A DNA stretch of 64,000 bases from an uncultured Bacteroidales bacterium (GCA_900316525.1 ONDF01000017.1:1-64000); one strand, 5' to 3'. Shown: positions 14,377 to 23,742, counted from the first letter of the stretch. Program-made: numbers and translations. The notes: generated by a model from the sequence alone, not told the origin.

Positions 14377-15285
14377 TTACCGATATTCTTTCACCGCCTT
14401 CACCGCGCATTTCTGGCACAGCCGGGCATCTTTCGCAGGGATGGAATACTCGGTGTCCAGGAGCCGGTACCCGTTGCCCAGCACGGACTTGCCCAGGACG
14501 GGCTTAATCAGCGTCTCGAACCAGGTGCAGGCCGCGATGTAGCGGCCGTGCTGGCGCGTGAGGTGGTAGCCGTCGCGCGTGAGCTCATACACTTTCGAGG
14601 TGGCGGGCACCTGGTCATGGTTGTTCAGCCGAGTCCCGCGGGCGAGCTGCACGGCTTCGCCGGAAGGGATGACCACGGGAATGTTGAACTGCTTCGAGGC
14701 GCGATCCACGCAGTCCTTGATGGCTCCGTACATCTGCATCTGGTTGCGGCCGTAGCGGGGGAAAGCCCGATGGTCGGAATTCGTGGCATAGGCCCAGGTC
14801 ATGTGCCAGACGATGGCGGCCTTGGGATTGGGCGCTTCCTTCCGGATGATGGAAACGAGCTTCGGGATGCCCTGTTCGTAGGTTTCATAGAGGCCGGAAT
14901 CGTCCGACGCCTGCTGGATCGTGATGATGTCCCAGGGCTCGTCTTTCAGGCCGTCCAGGATCGTCGCGTTCCGGCTGACGGTCACCCACTCGTTCTTCGT
15001 GGACTTGTAGTAGATGTAGTTCGCCGTCCCCTCGGCATACTCCTTACAATGCCTTTCCAGGGTGCAGCCGCCGATGTACAGGCGGGCGACGATGACATTG
15101 TGGATGCCCGCGGCCTCGAGCAGGCCGGGGAGATACTCGGTCCCGTCGTCGGAAAAACTGTTGCCCACGGCGAGGATCCGGAGCGTGTCCGGCTGCTGCG
15201 GCAGGGGGTAATTGTCGATGCGGACCTGGGCAAAAAGGCCTGCGGCCGTAGCGAGCGCGACCAGGGTGAGGAGGAATCGTTTCAT
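14377..15285 (-). CDS. DUF4886 SGNH-type hydrolase, exported
   Basis: 302 residues with a signal peptide (MKRFLLTLVALATAAGLFAQ). SGNH-fold motifs: block I 'LAVGNSFSDDGTEYL' with the nucleophile Ser, 'IQQASDDSG' in the middle, and a block V His in 'RDGYHLTRQHGRY'. DUF4886 proteins are common in Bacteroidales glycan-use regions and are predicted carbohydrate esterases; the substrate is unknown. Its -7 box (15309-15316, minus strand) lies back to back with the promoter of the next gene, so the two are transcribed divergently. Confidence 0.85.
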   Translation of the reverse strand: MKRFLLTLVALATAAGLFAQVRIDNYPLPQQPDTLRILAVGNSFSDDGTEYLPGLLEAAGIHNVIVARLYIGGCTLERHCKEYAEGTANYIYYKSTKNEWVTVSRNATILDGLKDEPWDIITIQQASDDSGLYETYEQGIPKLVSIIRKEAPNPKAAIVWHMTWAYATNSDHRAFPRYGRNQMQMYGAIKDCVDRASKQFNIPVVIPSGEAVQLARGTRLNNHDQVPATSKVYELTRDGYHLTRQHGRYIAACTWFETLIKPVLGKSVLGNGYRLLDTEYSIPAKDARLCQKCAVKAVKEYR

Positions 15286-15308
15286 CTCATGGGGGGCTGA
15301 TTACAATC

Positions 15309-15336
15309 CAAAGATAAGGAAAAAATGTTATCTTTG
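15309..15336. promoter_or_regulatory. divergent promoter pair
   Basis: CAAAGATA at 15309-15316 is TATCTTTG on the minus strand (DUF4886 gene); TATCTTTG at 15329-15336 on the plus strand serves the barrel gene at 15365. The boxes are 12 bp apart, so the two polymerases likely compete. Confidence 0.7.
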
Positions 15337-15364
15337 TGCCCAATATATTGGGAACTAATTTGAA

Positions 15365-16048
15365 ATGAAAATGAAAAAGCTTGTTATCCTGGTTGTTACG
15401 GCCTTGCTGGCCGTTCCGGGTTTCGCCCAGATCGAGCCCGTGTACACTTCTTCCGACGGAAAAGCCATGTTCGACATCGTCCACCATATCGGCTACGGCT
15501 ACAACATCACGAAGTCGAACGATTTCAAGCCCGGTTGGTGCGGCGATTTCTTCGTGAACATCCTGAGTTTCGGCCTGTACCCGACCGAGCACCTCGGCTT
15601 CGAGCTCGGTGTGGACCTGCAGGTCAACGACTTCAACACCAAGGACAAGGCGTTCGTCCAGCGCGACGGCCTCATCAAGGTCGCTGATTTCTCCACGCTG
15701 GAGACGATCGGCGGTGTGGACCGCAAGCAGAGTGATTTCACCATCTTGAGCCTGGGCGCTCCGCTGCTGGTGAAGGTCAAGTTCGACAAAGTGAGCCTGG
15801 GCGCCGGCGCGGTGGCCTCCTGGAACATCAGCGGCGTCAACTCCTACTGGGTGGAAAAAGGGAACCGCAGCATGACGATCAATGAACGCAAGGCGAAGGT
15901 CAATCCCTTCTCCTACGGCATCGTTGCTACGGCTTCCTACGGCGCTTTCGGCCTGTATTTCAAGTACTATCCGAAGTCTTCCCGGCTCCTGCCCGACGGC
16001 AGCGTGGACCTGAGCTACACGACGGTCGGCATCGTTCTCGGACTGTAA
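15365..16048 (+). CDS. outer-membrane beta-barrel protein, hypothetical
   Basis: 227 residues (ATG 15365; a second Met two codons later). Signal peptide MKMKKLVILVVTALLAVPGFAQ. The rest alternates polar and hydrophobic residues with Gly/aromatic turns ('GYGYNITKSNDF', 'GFELGVDLQVNDF', 'SYGIVATASYGAFGLYFKYY', ending 'YTTVGIVLGL'), the pattern of a small outer-membrane barrel (OmpA/OmpW size). No specific family is clear. Transcribed from its own promoter; its stop is 3 bp from the convergent dehydrogenase stop. Confidence 0.75.
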   Translation: MKMKKLVILVVTALLAVPGFAQIEPVYTSSDGKAMFDIVHHIGYGYNITKSNDFKPGWCGDFFVNILSFGLYPTEHLGFELGVDLQVNDFNTKDKAFVQRDGLIKVADFSTLETIGGVDRKQSDFTILSLGAPLLVKVKFDKVSLGAGAVASWNISGVNSYWVEKGNRSMTINERKAKVNPFSYGIVATASYGAFGLYFKYYPKSSRLLPDGSVDLSYTTVGIVLGL

Positions 16049-16051
16049 TCC

Positions 16052-17239
16052 TTACCGGGCCATCCGGTAGATGGCTTCGATATCCTCCGAACCCAGGACT
16101 TTGAACGAGCCCTGGGTTATTTTATGCCCGCGGGTGCACTTGCGTGCCATTTCCTTGATCTCGTCCTCCGAGACTTCCTTGCCGATGAGCTCATGGATGT
16201 TGATGGGCATGCCGATGGCGTGGTAGAAGCGTTCCATGGCCTCGATGCCCTTGAGGGCCGTCCCTTCGGGGTCGGTGAAGTCCTGGGGAACGCCCAGCAC
16301 GTTCACGGCGAAGCGGACGAAGCGGCTCACGTTCTCCTTGTACACGTAGCGCGCCCAGCTCGGCCAGATGGCCGCGAGGCCGGCGCCGTGCGTGACGTCG
16401 AACATGCCGCTGAGCTCGTGCTCCAGCTGGTGGGTGGCCCAGTCGCCGCTCATGCCGCAGCCGGTGAGGTCATTGTGCGCGAGGCTGCCGCCCCACATGA
16501 TCTGGGCGCGGGCGCGATAGTCCTCCGGGTCGGCGAGGACCTTGAACACGTTCTCCATCATGGACTTCATCAGGGCCTCCGCGATCGCGTCGGTCAGGTC
16601 CATGTCGTCTTCCGGCGAGAAGTAGCGCTCCATCGTGTGCATGATCATGTCCGTCACGCCGGCCGCCGTCTGGTACGGGGGCAGGGTGAAGGTGCGGACC
16701 GGATTCATGATGGCGAACTTGGGCCGGCTCAGCTGGTTGGAATAGCCCAGCTTCACGTCGCCGTCCTCGTTCGTGATGACGCTGGAGTCGCTCATCTCGC
16801 TGCCCGCGGCCGGGATGGTGAGCACGCACGCGACCGGGAGGTAGCACGCCGGCGTGGCTTTGCCCGTGTAGAAATCCCAGACTTCGCCGTCATACGGGAC
16901 GCCGCAGGCGATCGCCTTGGACGAGTCGATGACGGAGCCGCCGCCGATGGCGAGGATGAAATCCACGCCCTCCTTGCGGCACAGGTCGATGCCTTCGTGG
17001 ACGAGGGACAGGCGCGGGTTCGGAACGACCCCGCCCAGGCAGACGAAGTCCACGCCACCGTCGCGGAGCAGCCCGCAGATCTTGTCCAGCAGGCCGGACT
17101 TCTTGGCGCTCTTGCCGCCGTAATGGACCAGCACCTTGTGGCCGCCGTATTTCTTCACGAGGGAGGCCACTTTTTCCTCGGACTGCTTCCCGAACACGAC
17201 CTCGGTCGGGGCGTGGTAGACGAAATCTCTCATAGCCAT
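16052..17239 (-). CDS. iron-containing alcohol dehydrogenase (YqhD/BdhA type)
   Basis: 395 residues, typical length. The N-terminal NAD(P)-binding domain has the GGGS motif (LAIGGGSVIDSSKAIA) and 'VVPNPRLSLVHEG', the form seen in NADPH-dependent aldehyde reductases of the YqhD group. Metal ligands are the Asp and His of 'GVTDMIMHTMERY' and the two His of 'HQLEHELSGMFDVTHGAGLA'. It reduces aldehydes to alcohols in the cytoplasm, consistent with detoxification or fermentation. A -7 box TAACTTTG (17250-17257, minus) lies so close to the start that the message would be nearly leaderless from 17239, or start at the second Met (17233). Confidence 0.93.
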   Translation of the reverse strand: MAMRDFVYHAPTEVVFGKQSEEKVASLVKKYGGHKVLVHYGGKSAKKSGLLDKICGLLRDGGVDFVCLGGVVPNPRLSLVHEGIDLCRKEGVDFILAIGGGSVIDSSKAIACGVPYDGEVWDFYTGKATPACYLPVACVLTIPAAGSEMSDSSVITNEDGDVKLGYSNQLSRPKFAIMNPVRTFTLPPYQTAAGVTDMIMHTMERYFSPEDDMDLTDAIAEALMKSMMENVFKVLADPEDYRARAQIMWGGSLAHNDLTGCGMSGDWATHQLEHELSGMFDVTHGAGLAAIWPSWARYVYKENVSRFVRFAVNVLGVPQDFTDPEGTALKGIEAMERFYHAIGMPINIHELIGKEVSEDEIKEMARKCTRGHKITQGSFKVLGSEDIEAIYRMAR

Positions 17240-17273
17240 TGCGTTTTCGCAAAGTTATGAAAAATTCCGCAGA

Positions 17274-18524
17274 TTAATCGCCGTTGTACAGGCCGGTGAA
17301 GAGGATGGCGCCGGAGGTCCTTTCGGAGATGGTGTACAGGAACGGATGGTCGGCCGTGAATTTGACCGTGCGGGGCTCCGGATCCGGGCCGGCGCTGGTG
17401 AGCTTCATTTCGATGACCGTGACGGCCGCGGCTTCGGTGCCGGTCTCATTGACCGTGATATTGGCCTTATGGATGACTTGGGAGATGACGGCCGTGTCGT
17501 TCTCGACCAGTTCCGTGTACGGGCCTACGGGAAGGCCCATCGCGACCAGCAGGTCTTTCATTTCCACGGTGTTTTCCGTCTCGAAGCGGGGGAGGCTCAG
17601 GATGACGTGGCACTTTTCGCCCGCCAGCGGCAGCTGCTTGGCATCCGGCAGGGTGGTCAGGGCGTCGTTCTTCGCGGGCAGATAGACCGTCAGGGCGAAC
17701 TTCCCGTTCCCGTACGGCAGGGTAACGGCCTGGCCGAAGTCGTTCTCGCCATAGGCGGCATCCAGCGTCTGGTGCATCATGCCCACCTTCGCGGTGGCGC
17801 CGGCGAGGTTCCGGAATTTCTCGTCCCGGGTGGCCGCCTTGTCGAAGGCGGTGGTCCAGTCCGCATGGAAGAAGATGGCGTTCATGATGTACATGATTGC
17901 GGCCGGATTGACCTGCTTGAGGACCTCCTTGATCCGCCCGTAGGTGTGCTTCTCGCACCAGCCGTTGACATACTTCATCACGGCCTGCGGGTCCGAGAAG
18001 GACATGGACTCCACCAGGGCGCTGTAATAGGTCTCGACGGCCGATTTGAACGGGGCTTTCGGGGTGAACTTGTCATTGACCAGCACGCCGTCCGCGAGGG
18101 CCAGGGTGACGCTCTTGTCCACCTGCGGCAGGGTCTCGATGAGCTTGGCGCAGAACTCGTTGATGGCGTCCGTCCCTTCGTAGCCCAGGACGGCGGCCAG
18201 CTGCGCGGAGACCTCTGCGTCGGCGCCGTTCCCCAGCATTCCCAGCGCGTACTGGACGCTGAGCGGGGAGAGGATGAGGCTCTTCTTCTCGCCTTCGTCC
18301 CAGACCTTCTTCGTGAGTTTCCAGGCGAACTGGTTGCCGGCCAGGACGAAGGCCTCTTCGGCCCGGGTCAGGGGGACGCGGTCGATTTCGTGTTCGGCCT
18401 TCGGGAAGGGCGGGAGCCCGGCTTCGGGATCCTGTATGTCGGGGGTCTTGCTGCAGGAGAGGGTGAGGGCCAGGAAGGCGGCGGCCCAGCCGAGGATATT
18501 CATTCTACGCATGATTGAATTCAT
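17274..18524 (-). CDS. serpin-family lipoprotein (protease inhibitor)
   Basis: 416 residues from ATG 18524; Met at 18512 or 18503 would also give a signal. A lipoprotein signal ends LALTLSC-SK. The serpin fold is evident along the length: 'NQFAWKLTKKVWDEGEKKSL', 'ILSPLSVQYALGMLGNGAD', 'IMYIMNAIFFHADWTTAFDK', the hinge 'NETGTEAAAVTVIEM' and the end 'HPFLYTISERTSGAILFTG'. Serpins trap serine or cysteine proteases by insertion of the cleaved reactive loop. Here the loop is longer and Pro-rich (SAGPDPEPR), so the P1 residue cannot be set. Surface-anchored gut serpins are thought to protect against host or competitor proteases. It lies 37 bp after the acyltransferase gene. Confidence 0.93.
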   Translation of the reverse strand: MNSIMRRMNILGWAAAFLALTLSCSKTPDIQDPEAGLPPFPKAEHEIDRVPLTRAEEAFVLAGNQFAWKLTKKVWDEGEKKSLILSPLSVQYALGMLGNGADAEVSAQLAAVLGYEGTDAINEFCAKLIETLPQVDKSVTLALADGVLVNDKFTPKAPFKSAVETYYSALVESMSFSDPQAVMKYVNGWCEKHTYGRIKEVLKQVNPAAIMYIMNAIFFHADWTTAFDKAATRDEKFRNLAGATAKVGMMHQTLDAAYGENDFGQAVTLPYGNGKFALTVYLPAKNDALTTLPDAKQLPLAGEKCHVILSLPRFETENTVEMKDLLVAMGLPVGPYTELVENDTAVISQVIHKANITVNETGTEAAAVTVIEMKLTSAGPDPEPRTVKFTADHPFLYTISERTSGAILFTGLYNGD

Positions 18525-18561
18525 TTGCCTTTCAAATCCGGAGGTCCGGGAAATCTTGCAT

Positions 18562-19755
18562 CTAAATCTTGATTTTGACGCCCGCCTTCCCGAGGGCCCA
18601 GGCCGTGCCGATGACCAGGAACGCGAAGGCGGCGCATTTCACGAGGCCGAGGGGGCCGGCGAGCCAGGCGGGGGAGTACAGGCCGAGGGCCTCCGACACG
18701 GCGTAATAGACGTCGGGGAGGAGGTAGACCGTCAAGGTGGCCATGCCGGCGGGGCGGAAGGGCGCGAACCAGCCCGTCCAGCCCTTTTCCTCCAGCACGC
18801 GCAGGAGGGTGTACAGCGTGATGCCGATGGCCCCCACGTAGAAGCACCAGGGGAGGGTGCCGATGTTCTTGGAGATGATCCAGTCCTCGTGGGCGGCGGT
18901 GCCGAAGCCGATGAGGATGCCCACGGACAGGGCGGCGTACAGGAGCTTCCGCCCGGCGGGTTCCCGTCCGAAATTCTTCTCCTGCACGGCGACCAGCATG
19001 CCGGTGACGGCCATCAGGGCCGACGAGCCGTTGCCGAGGTTCAGTGCCCGGGCGAAATCCTGCAGGAGGTTGCCGCCGCCGAGGAGCATCTCCCCGTCCC
19101 GCGTGGCCGTCGTCAGGAGGTTCAGGCCGATGAGCCCGAGCCAGACGAGCGACAGGGCGCCGGTCCGTTTCCGGCACAGGAGCCAGGCCACGGCCCCGAA
19201 CAGATAGGCCCATCCGATCAGTCCCAGGATGCCCCACCAGCGGGCCTTCATCAGGCCGCCGCTGTCGGTGCGGTAGGTGACGGCGAGGGCGATGAGCAGG
19301 ATGATCCCGGCCCCGCGGAGCCACTTTCCGGCCTTGAACTGCTCCGGATAGGCGTTCCACACGAGGAAGAAGCCCAGGATCGCGAGGAGCTTGAAAAGCC
19401 AGTCGCCGCAGCCCAGGAAGGGGGCCATCCGGCCATCGGCATTCACGAAGAAGACGCCCATCACCAGGAGGGCGAAGGTCCGGGAGAGGATGTGGCCGAG
19501 GGTTTTCTCGGCCGGAATCAGCTTCTGGAAGCGGCACTCGATCGCGTAAGGAATGGACAGGCCCACGACGAACAGGAACAGCGGGAAAACGATGTCCGAC
19601 AGGCCCATGGCATCCTCGTGCGTGGCGGCGTGCTCCAGCCAGTGGGGAACGTCCCCGATCGTCCAGAAGTCGTTCACGAAGATCATCAGGAACATCGTCA
19701 GTCCCCGGAGCATGTCGATGGCGCCGTTGCGCCGGCCGAAGCCGTAATTTTCCAT
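18562..19755 (-). CDS. DUF5009-type membrane acyltransferase (heparan N-acetyltransferase-like)
   Basis: 397 residues from ATG 19755, chosen because a perfect -7 box lies 22 bp upstream at 19777-19784. About ten TM segments; the start 'RRNGAIDMLRGLTMFLMIFV' followed by 'FPLFLFVVGLSIPYAIE' is the signature of the YeiB/HGSNAT/DUF5009 superfamily, in which 'S(I/L)D(V/M)(L/F)RG' opens TM1. Members move acyl groups across the membrane onto sugars. Substrate unknown. The serpin gene follows downstream on the same strand. Confidence 0.85.
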   Translation of the reverse strand: MENYGFGRRNGAIDMLRGLTMFLMIFVNDFWTIGDVPHWLEHAATHEDAMGLSDIVFPLFLFVVGLSIPYAIECRFQKLIPAEKTLGHILSRTFALLVMGVFFVNADGRMAPFLGCGDWLFKLLAILGFFLVWNAYPEQFKAGKWLRGAGIILLIALAVTYRTDSGGLMKARWWGILGLIGWAYLFGAVAWLLCRKRTGALSLVWLGLIGLNLLTTATRDGEMLLGGGNLLQDFARALNLGNGSSALMAVTGMLVAVQEKNFGREPAGRKLLYAALSVGILIGFGTAAHEDWIISKNIGTLPWCFYVGAIGITLYTLLRVLEEKGWTGWFAPFRPAGMATLTVYLLPDVYYAVSEALGLYSPAWLAGPLGLVKCAAFAFLVIGTAWALGKAGVKIKI

Positions 19756-19776
19756 GGTCGAGCCGCTTTCTATGCA

Positions 19777-19784
19777 AAGATATA
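19777..19784 (-). promoter_or_regulatory. -7 box for the acyltransferase gene
   Basis: CAAAGATA on the plus strand reads TATCTTTG on the minus strand. It fixes the start at 19755 rather than an upstream in-frame ATG. Confidence 0.75.
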
Positions 19785-19826
19785 AACATTTGGACATATG
19801 CGAAAAAGGTTTTCCTTCCGGATTGC

Positions 19827-19834
19827 TACCTTTG
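19827..19834 (+). promoter_or_regulatory. -7 box for the carboxylesterase gene
   Basis: TACCTTTG, consensus TAnnTTTG, 25 bp before the ATG at 19859; it rules out earlier in-frame starts. Confidence 0.75.
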
Positions 19835-19858
19835 CAACAGACAAAACACTTTCTTTCC

Positions 19859-21493
19859 ATGAAACTCTACAGATTCCTTCTCCCTGCGCTGCTCGTGGCG
19901 TCCTGCTGCGGTGGCGGTAAAAAGGACGCGGCCCAGGATGGGCAGCGCCTCTTCGTCGGTGACGACTACGCCGTTACCCAGACCCAGTACGGCAAGGTCC
20001 AGGGTTACATCCTGGACGGCGTGTACACCTACCTCGGCATCCCGTACGGCGCCCCTACCGGCGGCGAGAACCGCTTCATGCCCCCGCAGAAGCCCGCATC
20101 CTGGGAGGGAATCCGGCCCGCGATGTTCTACGGCAACGACGCGCCCCAGAACATGGCCGACAAGTGGAAGAACAACTCCAGCACCTTCACGGACCACTGG
20201 AACTACTACGACGTGAGTGAAGACTGCCTGAACCTGAACGTGTGGACCCCGGCTCCGGACGGCAAGAAGCGCCCGGTCCTGGTGTGGATGCACGGCGGCG
20301 GCTTCTCCGCCGGCAACAGCATCGAGCAGGACGGCTACCACGGCGCGAACCTCGCCCGCGCGGGGGATGTCGTGTTCGTGAGCGTGAACCATCGGCTCAA
20401 CGCCTTCGGCTTCTCCGACCTCTCCGCCGCCGGCCCTGCCTTCAAGAACTCCGGCAACGTGGGCGTGATGGACCTCGTCGCGTCCCTGCAGTGGGTCCAT
20501 GACAACATCGCGAACTTCGGCGGCGACCCCGGCAACGTGACCATCATGGGTCAGTCCGGCGGCGGCGCGAAGGTGTGCGACGTGATTTCGATGCCTTCCG
20601 CGAAAGGCCTTGTCCATAAGGCGGTTGCGCTGAGCGGCAACGCCACTTCCGCGACAGATCCCGCTTCCTCCAAGGCCATCGGCGCGGCCATTCTCAAGAC
20701 TGTGAAGGGCGACGTGAAGAAGCTCCAGCAGATGCCTTGGGAAGAGTACTATGAGCTGGCCCACAAGGTCGCGGCCGAACTCGGCGGCGGCGGAATGGGC
20801 GGCTTCTCCCCGGTCGCTGACGGCGATGTCCTTCCCGCCGACGGCTTCTTCAAGGACGACGTGGCCAAGAACGTGCCCCTGATGCTCTGCACCACCTCCT
20901 CCGAGTTCGCCCTGAGCAAGGAGAACGTCGAGCTCGAGAACATCGACTTCGCCGGCGCCGTCGCGATGGTCCGCGACCAGTTCGGCCAGGCGAACGCCGA
21001 GGACATCCTCAAGGCCTACCAGGCCGCGTTCCCGAACAAGAAGCCCATCGAGCTGGTGAACCTCACCGTGGCCCAGCGCAAGAACGTTCTGGCCACTGCC
21101 GACGCCAAATACGCGCAGGGAACGCCCGTCTACCTCGCCTGGTTCGACTACAATGCGCCGCTGTTCGGCGGCCGCATCCGCGCCTTCCACTGCTCTGACA
21201 TCAGCTACTGGTTCAAGAACACCGACCTCATGGTCACCCACACCGGCGGCGGCGCCGAGCCCCGCGGCGTCTCCGACCAGATGTCGGCCGCCCTCCTCGC
21301 CTTTATGCGCACCGGCAACCCGAACTGCCCGGAAATCCCGCAGTGGCCCGCCTACACCCCGGAAGACGCTCCGACCATGATCTTCGACGTCAAGAGCGAA
21401 GTCAAGAACGCCCCGGACCGCGCCGCCCTCGCCCTGATGGCCGACTTCAATCCCTGGCGCATGGCCCGTCCCGCCCCGGCAGCCTCGAAATAG
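19859..21493 (+). CDS. carboxylesterase type B lipoprotein
   Basis: 544 residues from ATG 19859. Lipoprotein signal 'FLLPALLVASCC'. Type B carboxylesterase motifs in order: 'LDGVYTYLGIPYGAP', 'EDCLNLNVWTP', oxyanion-hole 'MHGGGFSAGN', nucleophile elbow 'MGQSGGGAKVCD' and the catalytic-His region 'AFHCSDISYWFKN'. It hydrolyses carboxylic esters at the cell surface or periplasm; in gut Bacteroidales such enzymes often deacylate plant polymers, but the substrate is not shown here. Divergent from the acyltransferase gene. Confidence 0.93.
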   Translation: MKLYRFLLPALLVASCCGGGKKDAAQDGQRLFVGDDYAVTQTQYGKVQGYILDGVYTYLGIPYGAPTGGENRFMPPQKPASWEGIRPAMFYGNDAPQNMADKWKNNSSTFTDHWNYYDVSEDCLNLNVWTPAPDGKKRPVLVWMHGGGFSAGNSIEQDGYHGANLARAGDVVFVSVNHRLNAFGFSDLSAAGPAFKNSGNVGVMDLVASLQWVHDNIANFGGDPGNVTIMGQSGGGAKVCDVISMPSAKGLVHKAVALSGNATSATDPASSKAIGAAILKTVKGDVKKLQQMPWEEYYELAHKVAAELGGGGMGGFSPVADGDVLPADGFFKDDVAKNVPLMLCTTSSEFALSKENVELENIDFAGAVAMVRDQFGQANAEDILKAYQAAFPNKKPIELVNLTVAQRKNVLATADAKYAQGTPVYLAWFDYNAPLFGGRIRAFHCSDISYWFKNTDLMVTHTGGGAEPRGVSDQMSAALLAFMRTGNPNCPEIPQWPAYTPEDAPTMIFDVKSEVKNAPDRAALALMADFNPWRMARPAPAASK

Positions 21494-21553
21494 AACCGTC
21501 GGCCCTCCGCGGCCGCCGAGTATAAATGGTTGTTTAAAATAGGTTGGAAGAAG

Positions 21554-21579
21554 CCGCCTGGTCCATCCGGACCAGGCGG
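21554..21579. terminator. bidirectional terminator hairpin
   Basis: Perfect 11-bp stem CCGCCTGGTCC/GGACCAGGCGG with loop ATCC, followed by TTTCC on the plus strand, between the convergent esterase and peptidase genes. Confidence 0.75.
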
Positions 21580-21610
21580 TTTCCTGTCAAAGCTCTATGG
21601 GCAGAATGCC

Positions 21611-23260
21611 TTACGGCCTCACATACCTATCTCCTGTCTGCGCTTTCACGGCCTCGATGAAGGCGGGGGCGTAGGCGGGGGAGGTGCGGCGGCCGGGGAC
21701 GATGGCGCCGTTCTGGGAGGGCTGCATGGTCTGGTCGTTGTGCTTGACGATCAGGAACTTGGCGAGCTTGTCCCAGCGGTCCATCATCTTCGCCGTGTAG
21801 GCTTCTGTCTTGGCGGTTAGGAAGTCGACGCGCTCCTGGTGGGTGAGGTTCGTCACCTGCTTCTCCACGTCCGGCTGGTCGGCGGCGTAGAAGTCCTCCA
21901 ACTCGTTCTGGGCGTCGCGGAGGTCGCCGATCATGGCGCTCCAGCGCGGATAGACCATGTTCGCCACCCAGTTGTTCATCCAGAAGGCGCTGTCGAAGCT
22001 GAACTCGCGGATGTTGTTGTTCTCGCGGCGGAAGGGTTCGGGGACGCGGTTGATGCTGCAATAGACCGGGACATAGGCCACCATCGTGGCGTCGTCCATG
22101 TTGAAGTAGGTCACGCCACCCACCTCGTCAGGCAGGAAGGAGCGCATCTGGCATACCATCGTCATGCCGCTCTGCTGGCAGCCGATGGGGCGCTCGCGGA
22201 ACATCTTGGTGCCGTCGGGCGCCTCGTAGTTCACGGGCTGGTTGCGGTAGGGGGAGGCCCACGGGCCGGCGCTCACATCGGCGGTCATGTCCAGGGCGGT
22301 GCCCTCGTAGTGGTCGCGCATGTCGGCCATCACGTCCCGGACGCTGAGGGGCTTGTCGGGCTTGATCCACAGGGGGAGTTCGTCGCAGATCTCGGTGTGG
22401 CCGTTGATGAAGGGGAGGTAGGCGTCCATCTTCTCCTTGTCGTAGTGATGGCGGAAGAAGCTCCAGACGCGGGCCTCGCAGTAGCGGATGGCGCTGAAAT
22501 CGAGCGGGCCGTAGGCCTCGCGGAAGCTGAAGTCCGCGTCGGGACCCTCGTACCAGCCCATTTCCCGGGCGAAGGAGATGACATCGGCGCTGTACATGCA
22601 ATCGCCCTCGACGATGCCGAAGCCCTTCTTCTTGTCGATTTTCTTCGCCTGCGGGAACTTCCGGATGCGGCTGGCATTGGCATAGGCCGAGATGCAGTCG
22701 TCAGGGACGCGGCGCGCCACCCACACGGCGCCCTTGCGGCCGGGGCCCTTGCCGATGATCTCCATGATCCAGGCCTCGTTCTTGTCGCAGACGGCGAAGG
22801 ACTCGCCGGAGGAGCTGTAGCCGTATTCCTGCACGAGGTTGTGTATCACTTCGATGGCCTCCCGGGCCGTCGCGCTGCGCTGCAGGGTCAGATGCATCAG
22901 GGTGAAATAGTCCAGGGCGCCCTCGGAGCGGGCCAGTTCGTCCCGGCCGCCCCAGGTGGTTTCCACGATGGTGACCTGCCGCTCGTTCATCAGGCCCACG
23001 ACGCCGTAGGTGTAGTCCGCCTGGGCGACGTAATGGACGGGAGACTGGGGGCCCCAGCCGCGGATGGCGAGCATCTCGCCCGGGGCATGCTTCCCGGCCG
23101 CGAACCAGTCCAGCGGCTGGAGAAAGCCGAAGCTGTCGCAGTTGTAGGTGCAGATCACGCTTCCGTCGGCGGAAGCCAGCTTGCCCACGATGAGGTTCGT
23201 GCAGGGGAATCCGGCCACCGTCACGAGGGACAGGAGGGCCGTCAGGAGCAATTTCTTCAT
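21611..23260 (-). CDS. C69 family dipeptidase, exported
   Basis: 549 residues. The signal peptide ends just before Cys in 'AGFPCTNLIVGKLASADGS', the C69 start in which processing exposes Cys as the N-terminal nucleophile of the Ntn-hydrolase fold. 'YGVVGLMNERQVTIVETTWG' and 'GSGESFAVCDKNEAWIMEI'-like segments (here YSSSGESFAVCDKNEAWIME) are typical of the family, as is 'RVPDDCISAYANASRIRKF'. It cleaves dipeptides outside the cytoplasm. The -7 box TATATTTG at 23283-23290 (minus) is 22 bp from the start. Confidence 0.93.
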   Translation of the reverse strand: MKKLLLTALLSLVTVAGFPCTNLIVGKLASADGSVICTYNCDSFGFLQPLDWFAAGKHAPGEMLAIRGWGPQSPVHYVAQADYTYGVVGLMNERQVTIVETTWGGRDELARSEGALDYFTLMHLTLQRSATAREAIEVIHNLVQEYGYSSSGESFAVCDKNEAWIMEIIGKGPGRKGAVWVARRVPDDCISAYANASRIRKFPQAKKIDKKKGFGIVEGDCMYSADVISFAREMGWYEGPDADFSFREAYGPLDFSAIRYCEARVWSFFRHHYDKEKMDAYLPFINGHTEICDELPLWIKPDKPLSVRDVMADMRDHYEGTALDMTADVSAGPWASPYRNQPVNYEAPDGTKMFRERPIGCQQSGMTMVCQMRSFLPDEVGGVTYFNMDDATMVAYVPVYCSINRVPEPFRRENNNIREFSFDSAFWMNNWVANMVYPRWSAMIGDLRDAQNELEDFYAADQPDVEKQVTNLTHQERVDFLTAKTEAYTAKMMDRWDKLAKFLIVKHNDQTMQPSQNGAIVPGRRTSPAYAPAFIEAVKAQTGDRYVRP

Positions 23261-23295
23261 GTCTATCTGTTTTAGTTACTGACAAATATAGACAA

Positions 23296-23329
23296 AAAGT
23301 CCCCGGAAACGAAATGTTCCGGGGACTTT
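23296..23329. terminator. terminator hairpin after the EF-hand/helical-repeat gene
   Basis: 13-bp stem AAAGTCCCCGGAA (23296-23308) with TTCCGGGGACTTT (23317-23329); on the minus strand it is followed by TTTTGTC. It lies beside the peptidase promoter and separates the two transcripts. Confidence 0.7.
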
Positions 23330-23349
23330 CAGCATGTGGAAGAACAGGC

Positions 23350-23742
23350 CTAGGCCTTCTTTTCCTTCAGGTCCTGGATCTTGGCCTTCGCGGCGTCGAC
23401 GGCCTCGGCGGCCTTGGCCTTGCCCTTGTCGGCGAGCTCGGCAGCCTTGGCCTTGCCCTTCTCGGCGAGTTCGGCGGCGTTCTCCTTGGCCTCGGCATAC
23501 ATGTCCTTGGCCTTGTCGGCGGCCTTGTCATAGACCTCCTTGCCCTTTTCCTTGGCCTTGGCGGCCAGGACCTTGGCGTCCTCGAGGGCGTCCTTGGCGT
23601 CTTCCTTGACGCCTTCGTACACCTTCTTCACGCCTTCCTCGACCTTCTCGCCGGCCTTGCCGGCATAGTACTGGACCTTTTCACCGAAGGTGACCTTGCC
23701 GTCACCGTTGAGGTCCATGGGGTTCTTTTTCTCTTCTTCCAT
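23350..23742 (-). CDS. Ala/Lys-rich helical repeat protein with one EF-hand-like loop
   Basis: 130 residues from ATG 23742. Near the N-terminus 'MDLNGDGKVTFGEK' fits a DxNxDGxVxxxE calcium-binding loop. The remainder is a long amphipathic helix of Ala, Lys and Glu repeats ('EKGKAKAAELADKGKAKAAE'), as in YtxH, LEA and apolipoprotein-like proteins. No signal peptide or TM segment. Function unknown; such proteins are often stress or envelope associated. Promoter TACATTTG at 23770-23777 (minus). Low-complexity composition makes remote homology unreliable. Confidence 0.75.
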   Translation of the reverse strand: MEEEKKNPMDLNGDGKVTFGEKVQYYAGKAGEKVEEGVKKVYEGVKEDAKDALEDAKVLAAKAKEKGKEVYDKAADKAKDMYAEAKENAAELAEKGKAKAAELADKGKAKAAEAVDAAKAKIQDLKEKKA